64,000 bases of DNA. Source: AP-15 sp963701815 (GTDB taxonomy: Bacteria > Pseudomonadota > Alphaproteobacteria > ATCC43930 > CGMCC-115725). Within the stretch, counting starts at the first letter, position 1. Every line of letters begins with the position of its first letter. Position numbers and translations under genes: made by a program. The notes beneath the pieces are model-generated. The model was not told the DNA's origin. It did no database searches and saw nothing but the letters and a program-made list of their open reading frames with translations. This document shows, in pieces, positions 10,117 through 19,005 of this stretch. The DNA is taken from NCBI GenBank assembly GCA_963701815.1, contig CAVPBN010000018.1, positions 1-64,000 on the forward strand. Reading direction: 5' to 3'.

Positions 10117-11265
10117 TCAGGTCTGCTTGAAGAAGCGATCGGCGTTCCCGGCGAGCAGCTTTTTCCTGGTGTCGCCGGACAGGCTTTGCCAGGCGAGGAT
10201 GTTGTCGACCGAATTCGGGAACTGGCATTCCGAATGCGGATAGTCCGAGGCGTACATCAGCATGTCGTCGCCGAGGAACTGGGTGACATGGTTGAACATG
10301 TCCTCGCCCTCGTGATGCTCGATGCTGCAGAAGAACCGGCCGCTCGCCATGTACTCGCTGGGTTTATGCTTCAAGGGTGCGACGCCGCCGACATAGATCG
10401 CCTGCTCGTCGAGGCGCCGGGCCCAGAACGGCAGCCAGCCGAAGCCGCATTCGAGCACGCCCATGCGCAGGCTCGGATACCGGTCGAAGAGACCGCCGCC
10501 GATGAACGAGCCGACGAACCGCATCGCCCCCCATGGATGGGCGGCGGCACGGCCGAGGAAGATGTTCTCCCACAGATCGAGGTAGCCCGGATAATAGGGC
10601 GGGGTCCAGGTGAAGCTGTGGTTGGCGATCGGCAGGTCGTGGTCGGCGGCCGCCTGCCAGATCGGGTAGAGGTCGGGATGATCGGCCGGCACGTCCTTGG
10701 CGAGCAACGGCATGACCGCGACCGCCCATTTCGACTTGCCCCATTCGCGGATCTCGCGCACCGCCTCGGGCACGTCGCGCGACGAGGCGACGATCATGCT
10801 TTTCAGCCGGTCCGGGTAATCGGCGCAGAAATCGGCCATGTGGCGGTGGTAGGCGCGGATGATGCCGACTTCGAGCGTCGGGTCGTCGAGCCCGACCAGG
10901 CTCAGCCACGAGGTCGGGATCAGAAAGTGGACATCGGTGCCCTCGTCGTCCATGTCCCTGACCCGGTTTTCGGCCTGGTCGTCCTGAACCCCGGGCCGCG
11001 GCATCTTGGTGCCCATCCAATGCGTGTCGCGACCGGTGAAGGTTTCGCGCGGCGCCTTCTCGCCGAGCACCCGGCGGTAGTATTTGACGCCGACGCGATA
11101 GTGGTGGAGGTCGCTCTTGCCCTCGACCGCCGCGCCGACCGGCAGGCGATAGGGCTCCAAATCCGGAAGACGCGAACGAAAGCTCGGATCGACATACCGC
11201 TCCAGCACTTCGGCCGCAGGGTTGACGTGGGTATCCGAATCGTACACGCGGAACCCGTTTTTCAT
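10117..11265 (-). CDS. amidohydrolase family protein
   Basis: This intact 382-residue amidohydrolase-2-type enzyme has the metal-site strands YDSDTHVN at the N-terminus and YASDYPHSECQFP near the C-terminus, with the barrel His in ANHSFTW. The start at 11265 is supported by GAAGGAG upstream; longer frames lack family sequence. It belongs to the same superfamily as the gene at 7589 but differs in sequence, and the two face each other across the IS element. Divergent from the MFS transporter gene, with about 200 bases between. A decarboxylase or hydrolase for an aromatic acid taken up by that transporter is plausible but unproven. Confidence 0.85.
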   Translation of the reverse strand: MKNGFRVYDSDTHVNPAAEVLERYVDPSFRSRLPDLEPYRLPVGAAVEGKSDLHHYRVGVKYYRRVLGEKAPRETFTGRDTHWMGTKMPRPGVQDDQAENRVRDMDDEGTDVHFLIPTSWLSLVGLDDPTLEVGIIRAYHRHMADFCADYPDRLKSMIVASSRDVPEAVREIREWGKSKWAVAVMPLLAKDVPADHPDLYPIWQAAADHDLPIANHSFTWTPPYYPGYLDLWENIFLGRAAAHPWGAMRFVGSFIGGGLFDRYPSLRMGVLECGFGWLPFWARRLDEQAIYVGGVAPLKHKPSEYMASGRFFCSIEHHEGEDMFNHVTQFLGDDMLMYASDYPHSECQFPNSVDNILAWQSLSGDTRKKLLAGNADRFFKQT

Positions 11266-11473
11266 GCTGCGTCTCCTTCGCCTCTGGCAATCGCTCCGCC
11301 CTGTTCCGGGACATTCCCAAACTGGAGCGATGCATATCTGCTGCGCTCGGCGAGCATAGGATTGCCGGCGTTGCTTGTCGATAACAGGCTCTAAGCTTTT
11401 CCTCGGGCGCACCGCGAGCCGCCGGGTTTGCGGCTGGGCGGGTCGGGTAAGAGTGAAGTGGGGAGAGACGCGG

Positions 11474-12751
11474 ATGCTGGCCTGGTTCGGCGAATTGAAC
11501 GCCAAGGAACGCCGCACGATGGGCGCCTGCTTCGGCGGCTGGGCGCTCGATGCATTCGACGTGCAGATGTACAGCTTTGTGATCCCGACGATCATCGGGC
11601 TGTGGTCGCTGTCGCGCGGCGAGGCTGGCCTGATCGGCACCGTCACCTTGCTGATCTCGTCTTTGGGCGGCTGGTTTTCCGGGACGCTTGCCGACCGGTT
11701 CGGCCGGGTGCGCATGCTGCAGATCACGATCGTGTGGTATTCGGTCTTCACCTTTCTCTGCGCCTTCGCCCAGAATTTCGAGCAACTGTTCATCCTGCGC
11801 GCCATGCACGGCTTCGGCTTTGGCGGCGAATGGGCTGCCGGCGCCGTGCTGATGGGCGAGGTGATCCGCGACAAGTACCGCGGCCGGGGTGTCGGCCTGG
11901 TGCAGACCGGCTGGGCCGTCGGCTGGGGCGCATCGGCGCTCGTCTACACCGCGCTTTATGGTTTGCTGCCGGAGACGATCGCCTGGCGCGCGCTGTTTGC
12001 GATTGGTCTGGTCCCGGGTTTTTTTGTCTTCTGGATTCGCCGCCACATCGACGAGCCGGAAATTTTCAAAGACCAGCAACGCCAGCGCACAATGGTCGGG
12101 GTCGGACATCTCTTCTCTGCATTCCACAGGCCGCACTTGTGGACCACGATCAAGGTCTCGGTCATGGTCGCCGGCGCGCAGGGCGGCGGCTATGCTTTGG
12201 GGATCTGGATGCCGACCTATCTGCGCACGGTTCGGCATCTGTCGGCAACCAGCACCGGTGGGTTTTTGCTGACCCAAATACTGGGCGCGCTGATCGGTTT
12301 TCTGATCGGTTCCTACCTCTCCGATGCAATCGGCCGCAAGTGGACGTTTCTGTTGTCGGCAATCGGGTCGCTGGTGCTCGTCCTGGTGTTTATGCTGGTG
12401 CCGATGAACAATACGGCGGTGTTCGTTCTCGGCATCCCGCTGAACATTGTACTGTTGATTAAATTTCCGCCGATGGGTCCGTTCATGACCGAGCTCTATC
12501 CGACCTCGGTCCGCGCCACCGGCCAGGGCTTCTGCTACAATGCCGGACGCGCGATCGGTTCGTTCTTCCCGACGATGGTCGGGTTTTTGAGCCAGGTCAT
12601 GTCGCTCGCTGCGGCAATCGCCGTGTTCAGCGGCCTCGCCTTCGGCCTGATGATCCTCATGCTGCTGCTGTTGCCCGAGACGCGCGGGCGCAGCCTTGCC
12701 AGCCTGGAGCCGGGGGCGGCGTCTTCGCCGTCGGCCGCCATGGCCGAATGA
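11474..12751 (+). CDS. MFS transporter, AAHS/sialate-like
   Basis: This 425-residue inner-membrane permease has about 12 hydrophobic helices. The major-facilitator motif A is GTLADRFGRVRM after helix 2, with a second copy-like GSYLSDAIGRK after helix 8. The FVIPTIIGLW start and the ELYPTSVRATGQG loop before helix 10 resemble aromatic acid/H+ symporters and related organic-acid carriers. ATG at 11474 follows GGGGAGAG. It is divergent from the amidohydrolase gene at 11265, suggesting uptake of that enzyme's substrate (inference). Confidence 0.85.
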   Translation: MLAWFGELNAKERRTMGACFGGWALDAFDVQMYSFVIPTIIGLWSLSRGEAGLIGTVTLLISSLGGWFSGTLADRFGRVRMLQITIVWYSVFTFLCAFAQNFEQLFILRAMHGFGFGGEWAAGAVLMGEVIRDKYRGRGVGLVQTGWAVGWGASALVYTALYGLLPETIAWRALFAIGLVPGFFVFWIRRHIDEPEIFKDQQRQRTMVGVGHLFSAFHRPHLWTTIKVSVMVAGAQGGGYALGIWMPTYLRTVRHLSATSTGGFLLTQILGALIGFLIGSYLSDAIGRKWTFLLSAIGSLVLVLVFMLVPMNNTAVFVLGIPLNIVLLIKFPPMGPFMTELYPTSVRATGQGFCYNAGRAIGSFFPTMVGFLSQVMSLAAAIAVFSGLAFGLMILMLLLLPETRGRSLASLEPGAASSPSAAMAE

Positions 12752-12785
12752 TCGTCGCAGTCGCGGCGGCGGCGAGCCGCGACCG

Positions 12786-13835
12786 TCACGGAAACAAGGC
12801 GTGGTGCTCGAGCGCCATCGTCTCGGGAAAGCCGAACATCACATTCATGTTCTGAATTGCCTGGCCCGAGGCGCCCTTGACCAGATTGTCGATGGCCGAA
12901 ACCAGGATCGCCCGGTTTGCCACACGATCGCGCGACAAGCCGATCAGGCAGAGATTGGTCCCCCTCACATCCCTCGTCGCCGGCAGGCTGCTCTCCGGCA
13001 GCACGCGCACGAACGGCTCGGCGCGATAGGCCCCTTCGAGCACGGCGCGCAGGTCGCCCAGCGTTGCACCGGCGGCGAGCCGCACATAGATCGTGGACAG
13101 GATGCCGCGGCTCATCGGCATCAGATGCGGGGTGAAGCTGACGATCAGATCGCGCCCGGCAGCCAGGGAAAGCCCTTGCTCGATCTCGGGCATATGGCGA
13201 TGACCGGCAACGCCGTAGGCGCTGATGCCCTCGGCGACCTCGCAATAGAGACTGCCTTCGCGCGCCGCGCGGCCGGCGCCGCTGACCCCCGACTTGGCGT
13301 CGATGACGATGTCTTGGGCGTCGATCAGCCCGGCGCGCAGCAACGGGATCAGCGGCAATTGCGCCGCCGTCGGATAGCAGCCTGGGTTGGCGACGAGCCG
13401 CGCGCCCTGTACCTGCTCGCGCGCGATTTCGGTGAGCCCGTAGACCGCTTGGCGCTGCAACTCGGGCGCGCGGTGCTCGTGGCCGTACCATTCGGCATAG
13501 ACCGCCGGATCGGCAAGCCGGAAATCGGCAGACAGGTCGACAATTTTCAGATGCTGCGGCAGGGCGGCGATGACCTGCTGCGTCGTGCCGTGCGGCAGGC
13601 CGCAGAAGGCAAGGTCGAGATCGCGCCAGTCGACCGCATCGATGGCGACGAGGTCGGGCAACCCTTCGCCGGCAAGATGCGGAAAGACCGCGCCGATCGG
13701 CTTGCCGGCTTGGCGATCGGCGGTCAGCGCCGCGATCTCGGCCTGCGGATGATAGCGCAGCAGGCGCAATAATTCGGCGCCGGTATAGCCGCTGGCCCCC
13801 AATATTCCGATCCTGACCTTGCACTGTACCGACAT
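12786..13835 (-). CDS. argC: N-acetyl-gamma-glutamyl-phosphate reductase
   Basis: ArgC is the third enzyme of arginine biosynthesis and reduces N-acetylglutamyl phosphate with NADPH in the cytoplasm. The 349 residues match the usual length of the long (type 1) form. An N-terminal Rossmann motif GASGYTGAELLRLL, the catalytic Cys in NPGCYPTA, and HxH-like GHRHMPEIEQ are present. The start at 13835 gives MSVQCKVRIGILG; upstream in-frame Met codons lack homology. Its stop faces the MFS stop 34 bases away. No other arg gene is nearby. Confidence 0.95.
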   Translation of the reverse strand: MSVQCKVRIGILGASGYTGAELLRLLRYHPQAEIAALTADRQAGKPIGAVFPHLAGEGLPDLVAIDAVDWRDLDLAFCGLPHGTTQQVIAALPQHLKIVDLSADFRLADPAVYAEWYGHEHRAPELQRQAVYGLTEIAREQVQGARLVANPGCYPTAAQLPLIPLLRAGLIDAQDIVIDAKSGVSGAGRAAREGSLYCEVAEGISAYGVAGHRHMPEIEQGLSLAAGRDLIVSFTPHLMPMSRGILSTIYVRLAAGATLGDLRAVLEGAYRAEPFVRVLPESSLPATRDVRGTNLCLIGLSRDRVANRAILVSAIDNLVKGASGQAIQNMNVMFGFPETMALEHHALFP

Positions 13836-14282
13836 CGCCAACCTCGCTGCCAACTCCGCTCCCGCACGAGAGACAGGAGCAATTCGCTGCAGATCCATAC
13901 ACCAGGCCGGGGATTACCCCGATCCCGGGAGTATAGCGCGAATGCACCGGTCGGTGCACACATGGCGCGCCGGCCACCGGGACACTACCCGTCGCGGCGA
14001 GGCTGGCGACAATCGCCGCTTTGGATACGTTTCGACGCCTCTTCAGAACGCCGAGCGGCGGCATGAACGAAAACGGGATCATCCCCGCGTAAGCGACAGA
14101 AGCCGCTCAACAAAAGAGGCCGCTCAAAGAGGCGAAGGGCGTTCGTGGCCGGCCGCAAGACGTAAAAGGAGGGCGCTGCCGGCGCTTTCCTGCAAGCTTT
14201 ACGCTTGCCATACCCTGAACAAGACAGCAGGATCGGAACTGAAAACGCTCACCGCATGAAACCGGCCGTCGAGGAGGCAGCC
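13836..14282. other. intergenic region, no gene seen
   Basis: These 450 bases separate divergent argC and the secreted-protein gene. A short imperfect direct repeat (GCCGCTCAA about 20 bases apart near 14100-14125) is the only structure noticed. I see no convincing promoter or RNA gene, and long frames here look like GC-driven shadows. Confidence 0.4.
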
Positions 14283-14904
14283 ATGTCGATGCGTACTTTG
14301 CTGATGGCCCTTGTCCTGGCCGTACTCGCCGTCCCTGCAGCGCAGGCGGCCTCGACGCCGGTCACGTTCGGCGCCAAGCTCGACATCCACACGCAGCCGT
14401 CGAATGCCGGCAAAGGGATCTTTTGCAACGTCAGCAACCAGAAGCCGGATTGCAGCTGGGTGCTGATGCAAGCCTACCAGTGCGAATTCGGGTCCTGCAA
14501 AAACGGTCATCTGGCGCCGCAAGACGGGACATTGGCCAGCGTGAGCCTGATCGCCTGCTTTCCAGGGTCGTTCGTGCTGCAGATCGCGCGGGCAGACCCG
14601 AAAACCAACCAAGGACAGGTGATCCAAAGCGGACCGCTGATCACCTATTCGGGCGATTCGCATCACTGTCGGCGCAACAGATTCGAAATCGAAACCTTCC
14701 CGGTCAACGTTCAAGTACAGCAGGGCGACTATCTCGCCGTCGCGACGCAGAAAGCTCGGCTTCGTCCGCTGCAGCGGAGGCGGCAACAATATTCTGCTGT
14801 TCGACCCGCCGCTCCCCGACGGCGGCCCGGCCCGGACAGCCAATGGCGGCGACGGCTGCTTCATGCTGCTCGAGGCCGAATACGCGCCCGCGGCAGCCCG
14901 GTGA
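14283..14904 (+). CDS. secreted protein of unknown function (frame break at 14752)
   Basis: This protein of about 206 residues (after removing one A from an AAA run at 14751-14753) begins with a clear Sec signal peptide (MSMRTLLMALVLAVL..., cleavage after AQAA). The mature part has several cysteines (FCNVS, DCSW, QCEFGSC, LIACFPG, HHC, VRCSGG, GCFML) and ends AEYAPAAAR. ATG at 14283 follows GAGGAGG. The reading frame resumes perfectly after the indel, so a sequencing error is likely. I do not recognise the family. A periplasmic or extracellular disulfide-bonded protein is the best description. Confidence 0.65.
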
Positions 14905-15051
14905 CCCGCCGCGCATTCCCCGCCAGGACGAGTTCTCGGTCACGGCCGCCCCGCCAATAGGACGCGGACCGGCGCGACAGAGCCCAAAACCGCGTATTCG
15001 GGCCGCTTGCACCAGCGCCGCAGATGGCCTAGAAGCGCGCGCACCCCGGTG

Positions 15052-15128
<77 letters not shown>

Positions 15129-15181
15129 GCCGGAGAACCCGCGCCGCTCGGAGTTTTTCGCGATCGAGGTCGGGCCCTAGA

Positions 15182-15481
15182 ATGGCGCAGGCACGTATTT
15201 TTCGGCCGGCAAAGACGGCAATGCAATCGGGGCGGGCGCTGACTCGGAAATGGATTCTGGAATATGCGCCGGCAACCAGCCGCCGACCCGATCCGCTGAT
15301 GGGCTGGGCGAGCGCGCAGGATACGCTCAACGAGGTGCGGCTGCGCTTCGACACGCTCGCCGAGGCGCGCGCCTTTGCCGAAAAGGAGGGGCTCGACTAC
15401 GTAGTCATCGAGCCCCACAGCAGAATTGAAAAGCCGAAAAGCTATGCCGACAATTTTCGCTATGACCGAGTGCGCGCCTGA
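15182..15481 (+). CDS. NADH dehydrogenase (complex I) accessory subunit, NDUFS4-like
   Basis: This 99-residue protein matches the ETC complex I subunit conserved region, the bacterial counterpart of mitochondrial NDUFS4 found in alphaproteobacteria. It binds the peripheral arm of complex I at the inner membrane. Recognisable segments are ARIFRPAKTAMQSG, LMGWASAQDTLNEVRLRF, and the C-terminal KPKSYADNFRYDRVR. The gene lies alone between two tRNA genes, a common location for this orphan subunit in the class. ATG at 15182 gives the family's normal start. Confidence 0.9.
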   Translation: MAQARIFRPAKTAMQSGRALTRKWILEYAPATSRRPDPLMGWASAQDTLNEVRLRFDTLAEARAFAEKEGLDYVVIEPHSRIEKPKSYADNFRYDRVRA

Positions 15482-15503
15482 CCTCAGATCAGTACTTCAT
15501 CTC

Positions 15504-15580
15504 GACCCCGTAGCTCAGCTGGATAGAGCACTCGCCTTCTAAGCGAGTGGCCGCAGGTTCGAGTCCTGCCGGGGTCGCCA
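15504..15580 (+). tRNA. tRNA-Arg(TCT)
   Basis: Acceptor arms GACCCCG and CGGGGTC pair. The anticodon stem CTCGC/GCGAG encloses loop CTTCTAA (anticodon TCT). The T-arm is GGTTCGAGTCC and CCA is encoded. tRNA-Arg genes are frequent phage integration sites and an element begins about 1.2 kb downstream, but I could not find a matching duplicated 3' end at its far side. Confidence 0.96.
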
Positions 15581-15634
15581 GTCACGGCCAACCTGACCAT
15601 CTCGTGGCAACTTACAGGAAAACGCGCCGGCAAG

Positions 15635-16600
15635 TCAGCCGAGTACCTGGTTCAGGAATGCGTCCATCCTGGCCGTCGCCACTTTCGACAGGTCGTTCGG
15701 GAACAAGGTGAAACCGTGCGCACCGCCGGGATAGATCGCCAGATCGGCGCGATTGCCGGCCGCAATCCAGCGCGCATGCATAAACAACGTGTCGTCGAGT
15801 AGTGCGTCCTTGGTCCCGACGCTGAACAGCGCCGGGCACAAACTCCTCAGATCGGCGTAAAGCGGCGAGATGTCCGGGACGCGCCGGTCGCTAACCGTCG
15901 GCAGAAACGCATTGTAGAATTGCTGCATGTCGATTGTCCGCAGCACCAGCCGGGTGTCGCCGAACTGACGCTGGCTCGGCGTCATGCTGAGATCAAAGGC
16001 GCCGTAAACGATGTTGGCGCCGCGGAACCCGGTATAGCCGTAACGATCGCGCATGCGCAGGATGGTCACCGCCGTCAGGTGGGCGCCGGCGGATTCGCCG
16101 CCGATCGTCAGCGCGTTGCTGCCGAATTCCCTCCTGCCGTTCTGTATCAGCCATTGCGCGGCGGCCTCGCAGTCATCCGGACCTGCGGGATAAGGATGTT
16201 CCGGCGCCAGGCGATATTCGACGCTGACCACGGCCTGTCCGGTCGTGTCGGCGATCCGTTCGAGCATCGGATCCTGCATGTCGGCACCGCCAAGCACCCA
16301 GCCGCCGCCGTGAAGATGCAGGTAAATCCCTCGGGGGCGCGCCGGCGCGATCACGCGCAACGGAATGGTGTGTCCGTCTTTGCCGACTATGGTCATGGTT
16401 CGCGCACGGCTCGACATTACCGGCGGCGGGAAAGGCCCTTCGCCGCGGCGGCGCGCGGCCCGCAGCTCAGCGGCGCCCGCAATCCACCATTCCGGCTGGC
16501 CGTCCAGCAGCCGGATCATCTCCGCATTCAGTGCCGCCGTATCGGGGGCGATCGCCCCGTCCTGAAACAAAGCGGCATCGAACGGAACTGCGTCGGTCAT
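15635..16600 (-). CDS. alpha/beta hydrolase, hormone-sensitive-lipase (HSL) family esterase
   Basis: This 321-residue cytoplasmic carboxylesterase or lipase has the oxyanion-hole motif HLHGGGWVLGG, nucleophile elbow GGESAGAH, Asp in a late TKDALLDD loop and catalytic His in GGAHGF, all in the order of bacterial HSL-like esterases. ATG at 16600 follows GGGGAG; the longer upstream frame is non-homologous. Transcribed away from the phage element, it is probably the last host gene on the left side. Confidence 0.88.
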   Translation of the reverse strand: MTDAVPFDAALFQDGAIAPDTAALNAEMIRLLDGQPEWWIAGAAELRAARRRGEGPFPPPVMSSRARTMTIVGKDGHTIPLRVIAPARPRGIYLHLHGGGWVLGGADMQDPMLERIADTTGQAVVSVEYRLAPEHPYPAGPDDCEAAAQWLIQNGRREFGSNALTIGGESAGAHLTAVTILRMRDRYGYTGFRGANIVYGAFDLSMTPSQRQFGDTRLVLRTIDMQQFYNAFLPTVSDRRVPDISPLYADLRSLCPALFSVGTKDALLDDTLFMHARWIAAGNRADLAIYPGGAHGFTLFPNDLSKVATARMDAFLNQVLG

Positions 16601-16791
16601 CGGACTCCCCTCGGCCAGGGATCTGCAGATGGCGTCAAGGTGCGGCTGGTGCCCCGACCCTCGTCTCGGTCGATCGGACGCAACCCATATCACGATCGGC
16701 GACCGATACAGCGGCCAAGCCCTGGCCGCCTGCCCGACCGGGGCCCGCCATCTTGGACCGGCGGGACGAAGCGGGAAAGCGGGGCACCAAT

Positions 16792-17457
16792 TCATCGCTC
16801 CTGATCGGTACCGACGACGAGATGGCATTCGCGGACTTCATCCCGCGGAATGCGCAACGTGATCGGGGGGTTGAACTGGCGCAGAATGAGGGTGTCGCGT
16901 TCCCAGCCGACAAACTGCTTGATCAGGACGGCCTGCTCGGTTTTGTAGACGACGACATCCCGGCCGCGGGTCGGCGGCTTGAACGGATTGACGTGCAACA
17001 GCCAACCCTGTTCGTAGCGGGGCTCCATGCTGTCGCCGATCATGTAGATCGCATAGGCCTCGCGCACGCCCGAGAGATTTGCCGGCCGGGCCGTATAACC
17101 GATCGGACCGTCCTCGAGGAACATCATCTGGTCGGTGCCGCCGCGCGCAGCGCTGCGGATCGGGATCCGCTCCCCAGACTGAGACGGAACCGACCCGGCA
17201 CCGGGCGGCCGCCCGCGACCCGGCCGCGGGCCGTCGCCGGACGGCTGCGCAATCGTGCCGTCGACGGCGCGACGCAGCACTTCCTCGGGGCTCACCCCGA
17301 GAAATCCGGCGGTCTGCACCGTTTCCAGCTGCGTCATCTGACGCTCGCCCTTCAGCATTCGAGAGACCGCCGACGGTGCAAGTCGCAGGTGACGGGCGAG
17401 ATCGGCTTGGGAAGCCCCGGCCCGCTCCAGGGCTTGGTGAAACCAGGATGTGTCCAT
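16792..17457 (-). CDS. CI-like phage repressor (XRE HTH plus S24 peptidase domain)
   Basis: This 221-residue regulator is expected to keep the adjacent phage genes silent. The N-terminal helix-turn-helix (residues about 12-60) reads ASQADLARHLRLAPSAVSRM. The C-terminal S24/LexA-type fold has the catalytic Ser in MIGDSMEP and the general-base Lys in VLIKQF. I see no clear Ala-Gly cleavage site between the domains, so RecA-stimulated self-cleavage is uncertain. It is divergent from the next gene across a 99-base AT-rich control region holding an operator-like palindrome. Confidence 0.88.
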   Translation of the reverse strand: MDTSWFHQALERAGASQADLARHLRLAPSAVSRMLKGERQMTQLETVQTAGFLGVSPEEVLRRAVDGTIAQPSGDGPRPGRGRPPGAGSVPSQSGERIPIRSAARGGTDQMMFLEDGPIGYTARPANLSGVREAYAIYMIGDSMEPRYEQGWLLHVNPFKPPTRGRDVVVYKTEQAVLIKQFVGWERDTLILRQFNPPITLRIPRDEVRECHLVVGTDQER

Positions 17458-17481
17458 CGTGCGTATTTCTCAATTTCTATG

Positions 17482-17509
17482 TTGACATCGTTACGTATGA
17501 TGGTATCAT
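17482..17509 (+). promoter_or_regulatory. early promoter with overlapping operator palindrome
   Basis: TTGACA (17482-17487) and TATCAT (17504-17509) are separated by 16 bases, a good sigma-70 promoter reading rightward. The perfect palindrome ATGAT-GGT-ATCAT (17497-17509) covers the -10 box, as expected for a repressor operator. It lies between the CI-like gene and the GcrA-like gene. A second TTGACA at 17522 has no clear -10. Confidence 0.55.
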
Positions 17510-17556
17510 CTCCATGCGATCTTGACAAGAGCGCTGATTGAAAAAGGAACGCACCG

Positions 17557-17859
17557 ATGTGGGACGTCTCGATCCCGGGAAAACCCGGAGCTTTAAGACA
17601 GGACGAAGGCTGCGCCTATCCTCTGGACGGGCATGGCGCCGGCCGTTGCGGTGCCCCGCGACGGTTACCGTCATCCTACTGCCCCCACCATCATGCTCTC
17701 TGTCATGTCGGGTGCGGCACCAAGGCCGAGGCACATTTGCTGCGCGAAGTCGAGGCTCTCGCCAGCGCAGTCGGCGGCCGTCGCGCCCGCGATGGAGGCG
17801 GCCCATCAAAAGATTTTCTCAAACGTCTCGAGCAGGCGGCGCGGGTTACGCACGGGTAA
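17557..17859 (+). CDS. small GcrA-C-terminus-like zinc-ribbon protein
   Basis: This 100-residue protein has a cysteine/histidine cluster (residues about 18-50) reading GCAYPL, RCGAP, SYCPHHHALCH. It resembles the C-terminal metal-binding part of the alphaproteobacterial cell-cycle regulator GcrA, but it lacks GcrA's N-terminal DNA-binding helix region. It is the first gene rightward of the repressor, so it is probably early-expressed. It might interact with RNA polymerase or the host cell-cycle programme, which is inference. Two further Cys in LCHVGCG may extend the site. Confidence 0.55.
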   Translation: MWDVSIPGKPGALRQDEGCAYPLDGHGAGRCGAPRRLPSSYCPHHHALCHVGCGTKAEAHLLREVEALASAVGGRRARDGGGPSKDFLKRLEQAARVTHG

Positions 17860-17910
17860 TTCGTTCATGATATGCCCCTACGGTGGCTCTCATTGCAAGG
17901 AGCTCGTGTT

Positions 17911-18513
17911 ATGCGCCAACATTCTCGTCGCGCCGCCAACCGCATCGTTTCGGCTACTGCGGTCGGGCCTACGCCGGAGCGCTTGACCCATGGTCCTATC
18001 GAACGATTGGAGCAGCCGATCAGCGATGCCTTAGGGGCGATCGGCAGACCCCATCGCGCCATCGATATCCTGGCGACCATGGAGCGTCGCGGGGCGATCA
18101 CCGCGTCGATGCGTCAGGCCGGGGAGGCTTTTCGCAATCGGTTCGCCACCGCGCAGCTTGACCCGTTGCGGGCTTTTGACTGGTCGCGATTAAGGCAGGG
18201 CGGCAACACGCGGAGTACAAGCGGCGAAGAGCCGGGTTTGCGCATCGAGCGGGCGCGCGAACTCGTCTGGCAAGCCCTGCTCGGGGTCGGAGGCCTCGCC
18301 TCGCCGGGCGGCTCTTGCCTTTGGCACGTCGTCGGTTGGCAACGGTCGCTCAAGGAGTGGGCGATCGAGCAGGGCTGGAGCGGGCACCGGGTCAGCCAGG
18401 AAGCGGCATCGGGCATCTTGATCGCCGCACTCGGCGCGCTCGAGGTTCATTGCCATAATGGTAATTCAACACGTAATAATTATTTTGCGATTGACAAATC
18501 CGGATCGATCTGA
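17911..18513 (+). CDS. DUF6456-like protein
   Basis: This 200-residue protein has a C-terminal half resembling DUF6456, seen in alphaproteobacterial chromosomes and prophages: FRNRFATAQLDPLRAFDW, LVWQALLGVGGLAS, CLWHVVGWQRSLKEWA, and ASGILIAALGALEVH. Some relatives carry an N-terminal HTH; here the N-terminal 70 residues are short and Arg-rich. ATG at 17911 follows AAGGAG, which favours it over an upstream ATG at 17872. It probably acts as a DNA-binding regulator, but function is not established. Confidence 0.65.
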   Translation: MRQHSRRAANRIVSATAVGPTPERLTHGPIERLEQPISDALGAIGRPHRAIDILATMERRGAITASMRQAGEAFRNRFATAQLDPLRAFDWSRLRQGGNTRSTSGEEPGLRIERARELVWQALLGVGGLASPGGSCLWHVVGWQRSLKEWAIEQGWSGHRVSQEAASGILIAALGALEVHCHNGNSTRNNYFAIDKSGSI

Positions 18514-18519
18514 TACAAA
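18491..18519 (+). promoter_or_regulatory. candidate sigma-70 promoter
   Basis: TTGACA (18491-18496) and TACAAA (18514-18519) with 17-base spacing lie in an AT-rich patch at the end of the DUF6456-like gene. It would transcribe the fibre/spike genes after a leader of nearly 500 bases. Confidence 0.4.
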
Positions 18520-19005
18520 TCCTCGAAATTCGCAAAACGCCGCTGCCGCGACGGCAGATAAATGATCGGGGCGAAAGCCGGTTTTGGCGATCCGAACCTT
18601 CCTTGCTCAGTCTGTTCGATCACCTGCCATCCGCCGCGACGCGGCATGATCGGCAAGAGCGAACCGGCCGCGGCCCGACGCTCGCTTCTTCTCACGACCC
18701 AAAATCGGGATCCTGCTCGTTTCTCGCGGGCTTGGAGCCGGCATCTCATCGATTGAGGGACCGCCGCCCGATCGGGCCAGCTACAATCTGGGATACGCTG
18801 CCGGGCAGACCGGCCATAATGCCCTCGCACGAGCCGGAAGATGATCCGGCATGGCGGGATAATCGTGCTGGGGGCAGTTCCCGAAGGTTGCGGCAAGCTG
18901 ATCCGATCGGTCCGGGCGCCGGAGCGCGCCCGAGGCCGGCAAAGCGCTCCCGCGACCGAGCGACGACTCCGGACGTTCTGGCCGCGGCTCAAAAGGAGGT
19001 CGCCG
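18514..19005. other. gap without a convincing gene where terminase would be expected
   Basis: About 490 bases hold no plausible gene on the plus strand. A 55-codon minus-strand frame (18480-18647) is too weak to call. In tailed phages and GTAs the terminase genes usually precede the portal; none is present here or elsewhere in the window. The stretch may be a long 5' leader. Confidence 0.4.

Noticed and set aside
13819..14259. 146-codon frame between argC and the secreted-protein gene
   Set aside because: No ribosome binding site, overlaps the argC start region, and composition typical of a shadow frame.
15504..15580. tRNA-Arg as the attachment site of the phage element
   Set aside because: A host esterase lies between it and the repressor, no integrase is present, and I found no matching copy of the tRNA 3' end near 48-50 kb.
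18480..18647. 55-codon minus-strand frame in the gap before the fibre gene (FANFEDLYQIDPDLSIAK end)
   Set aside because: Reads somewhat like protein but overlaps the DUF6456-like gene end and a promoter, and has no family or start signal strong enough to call.
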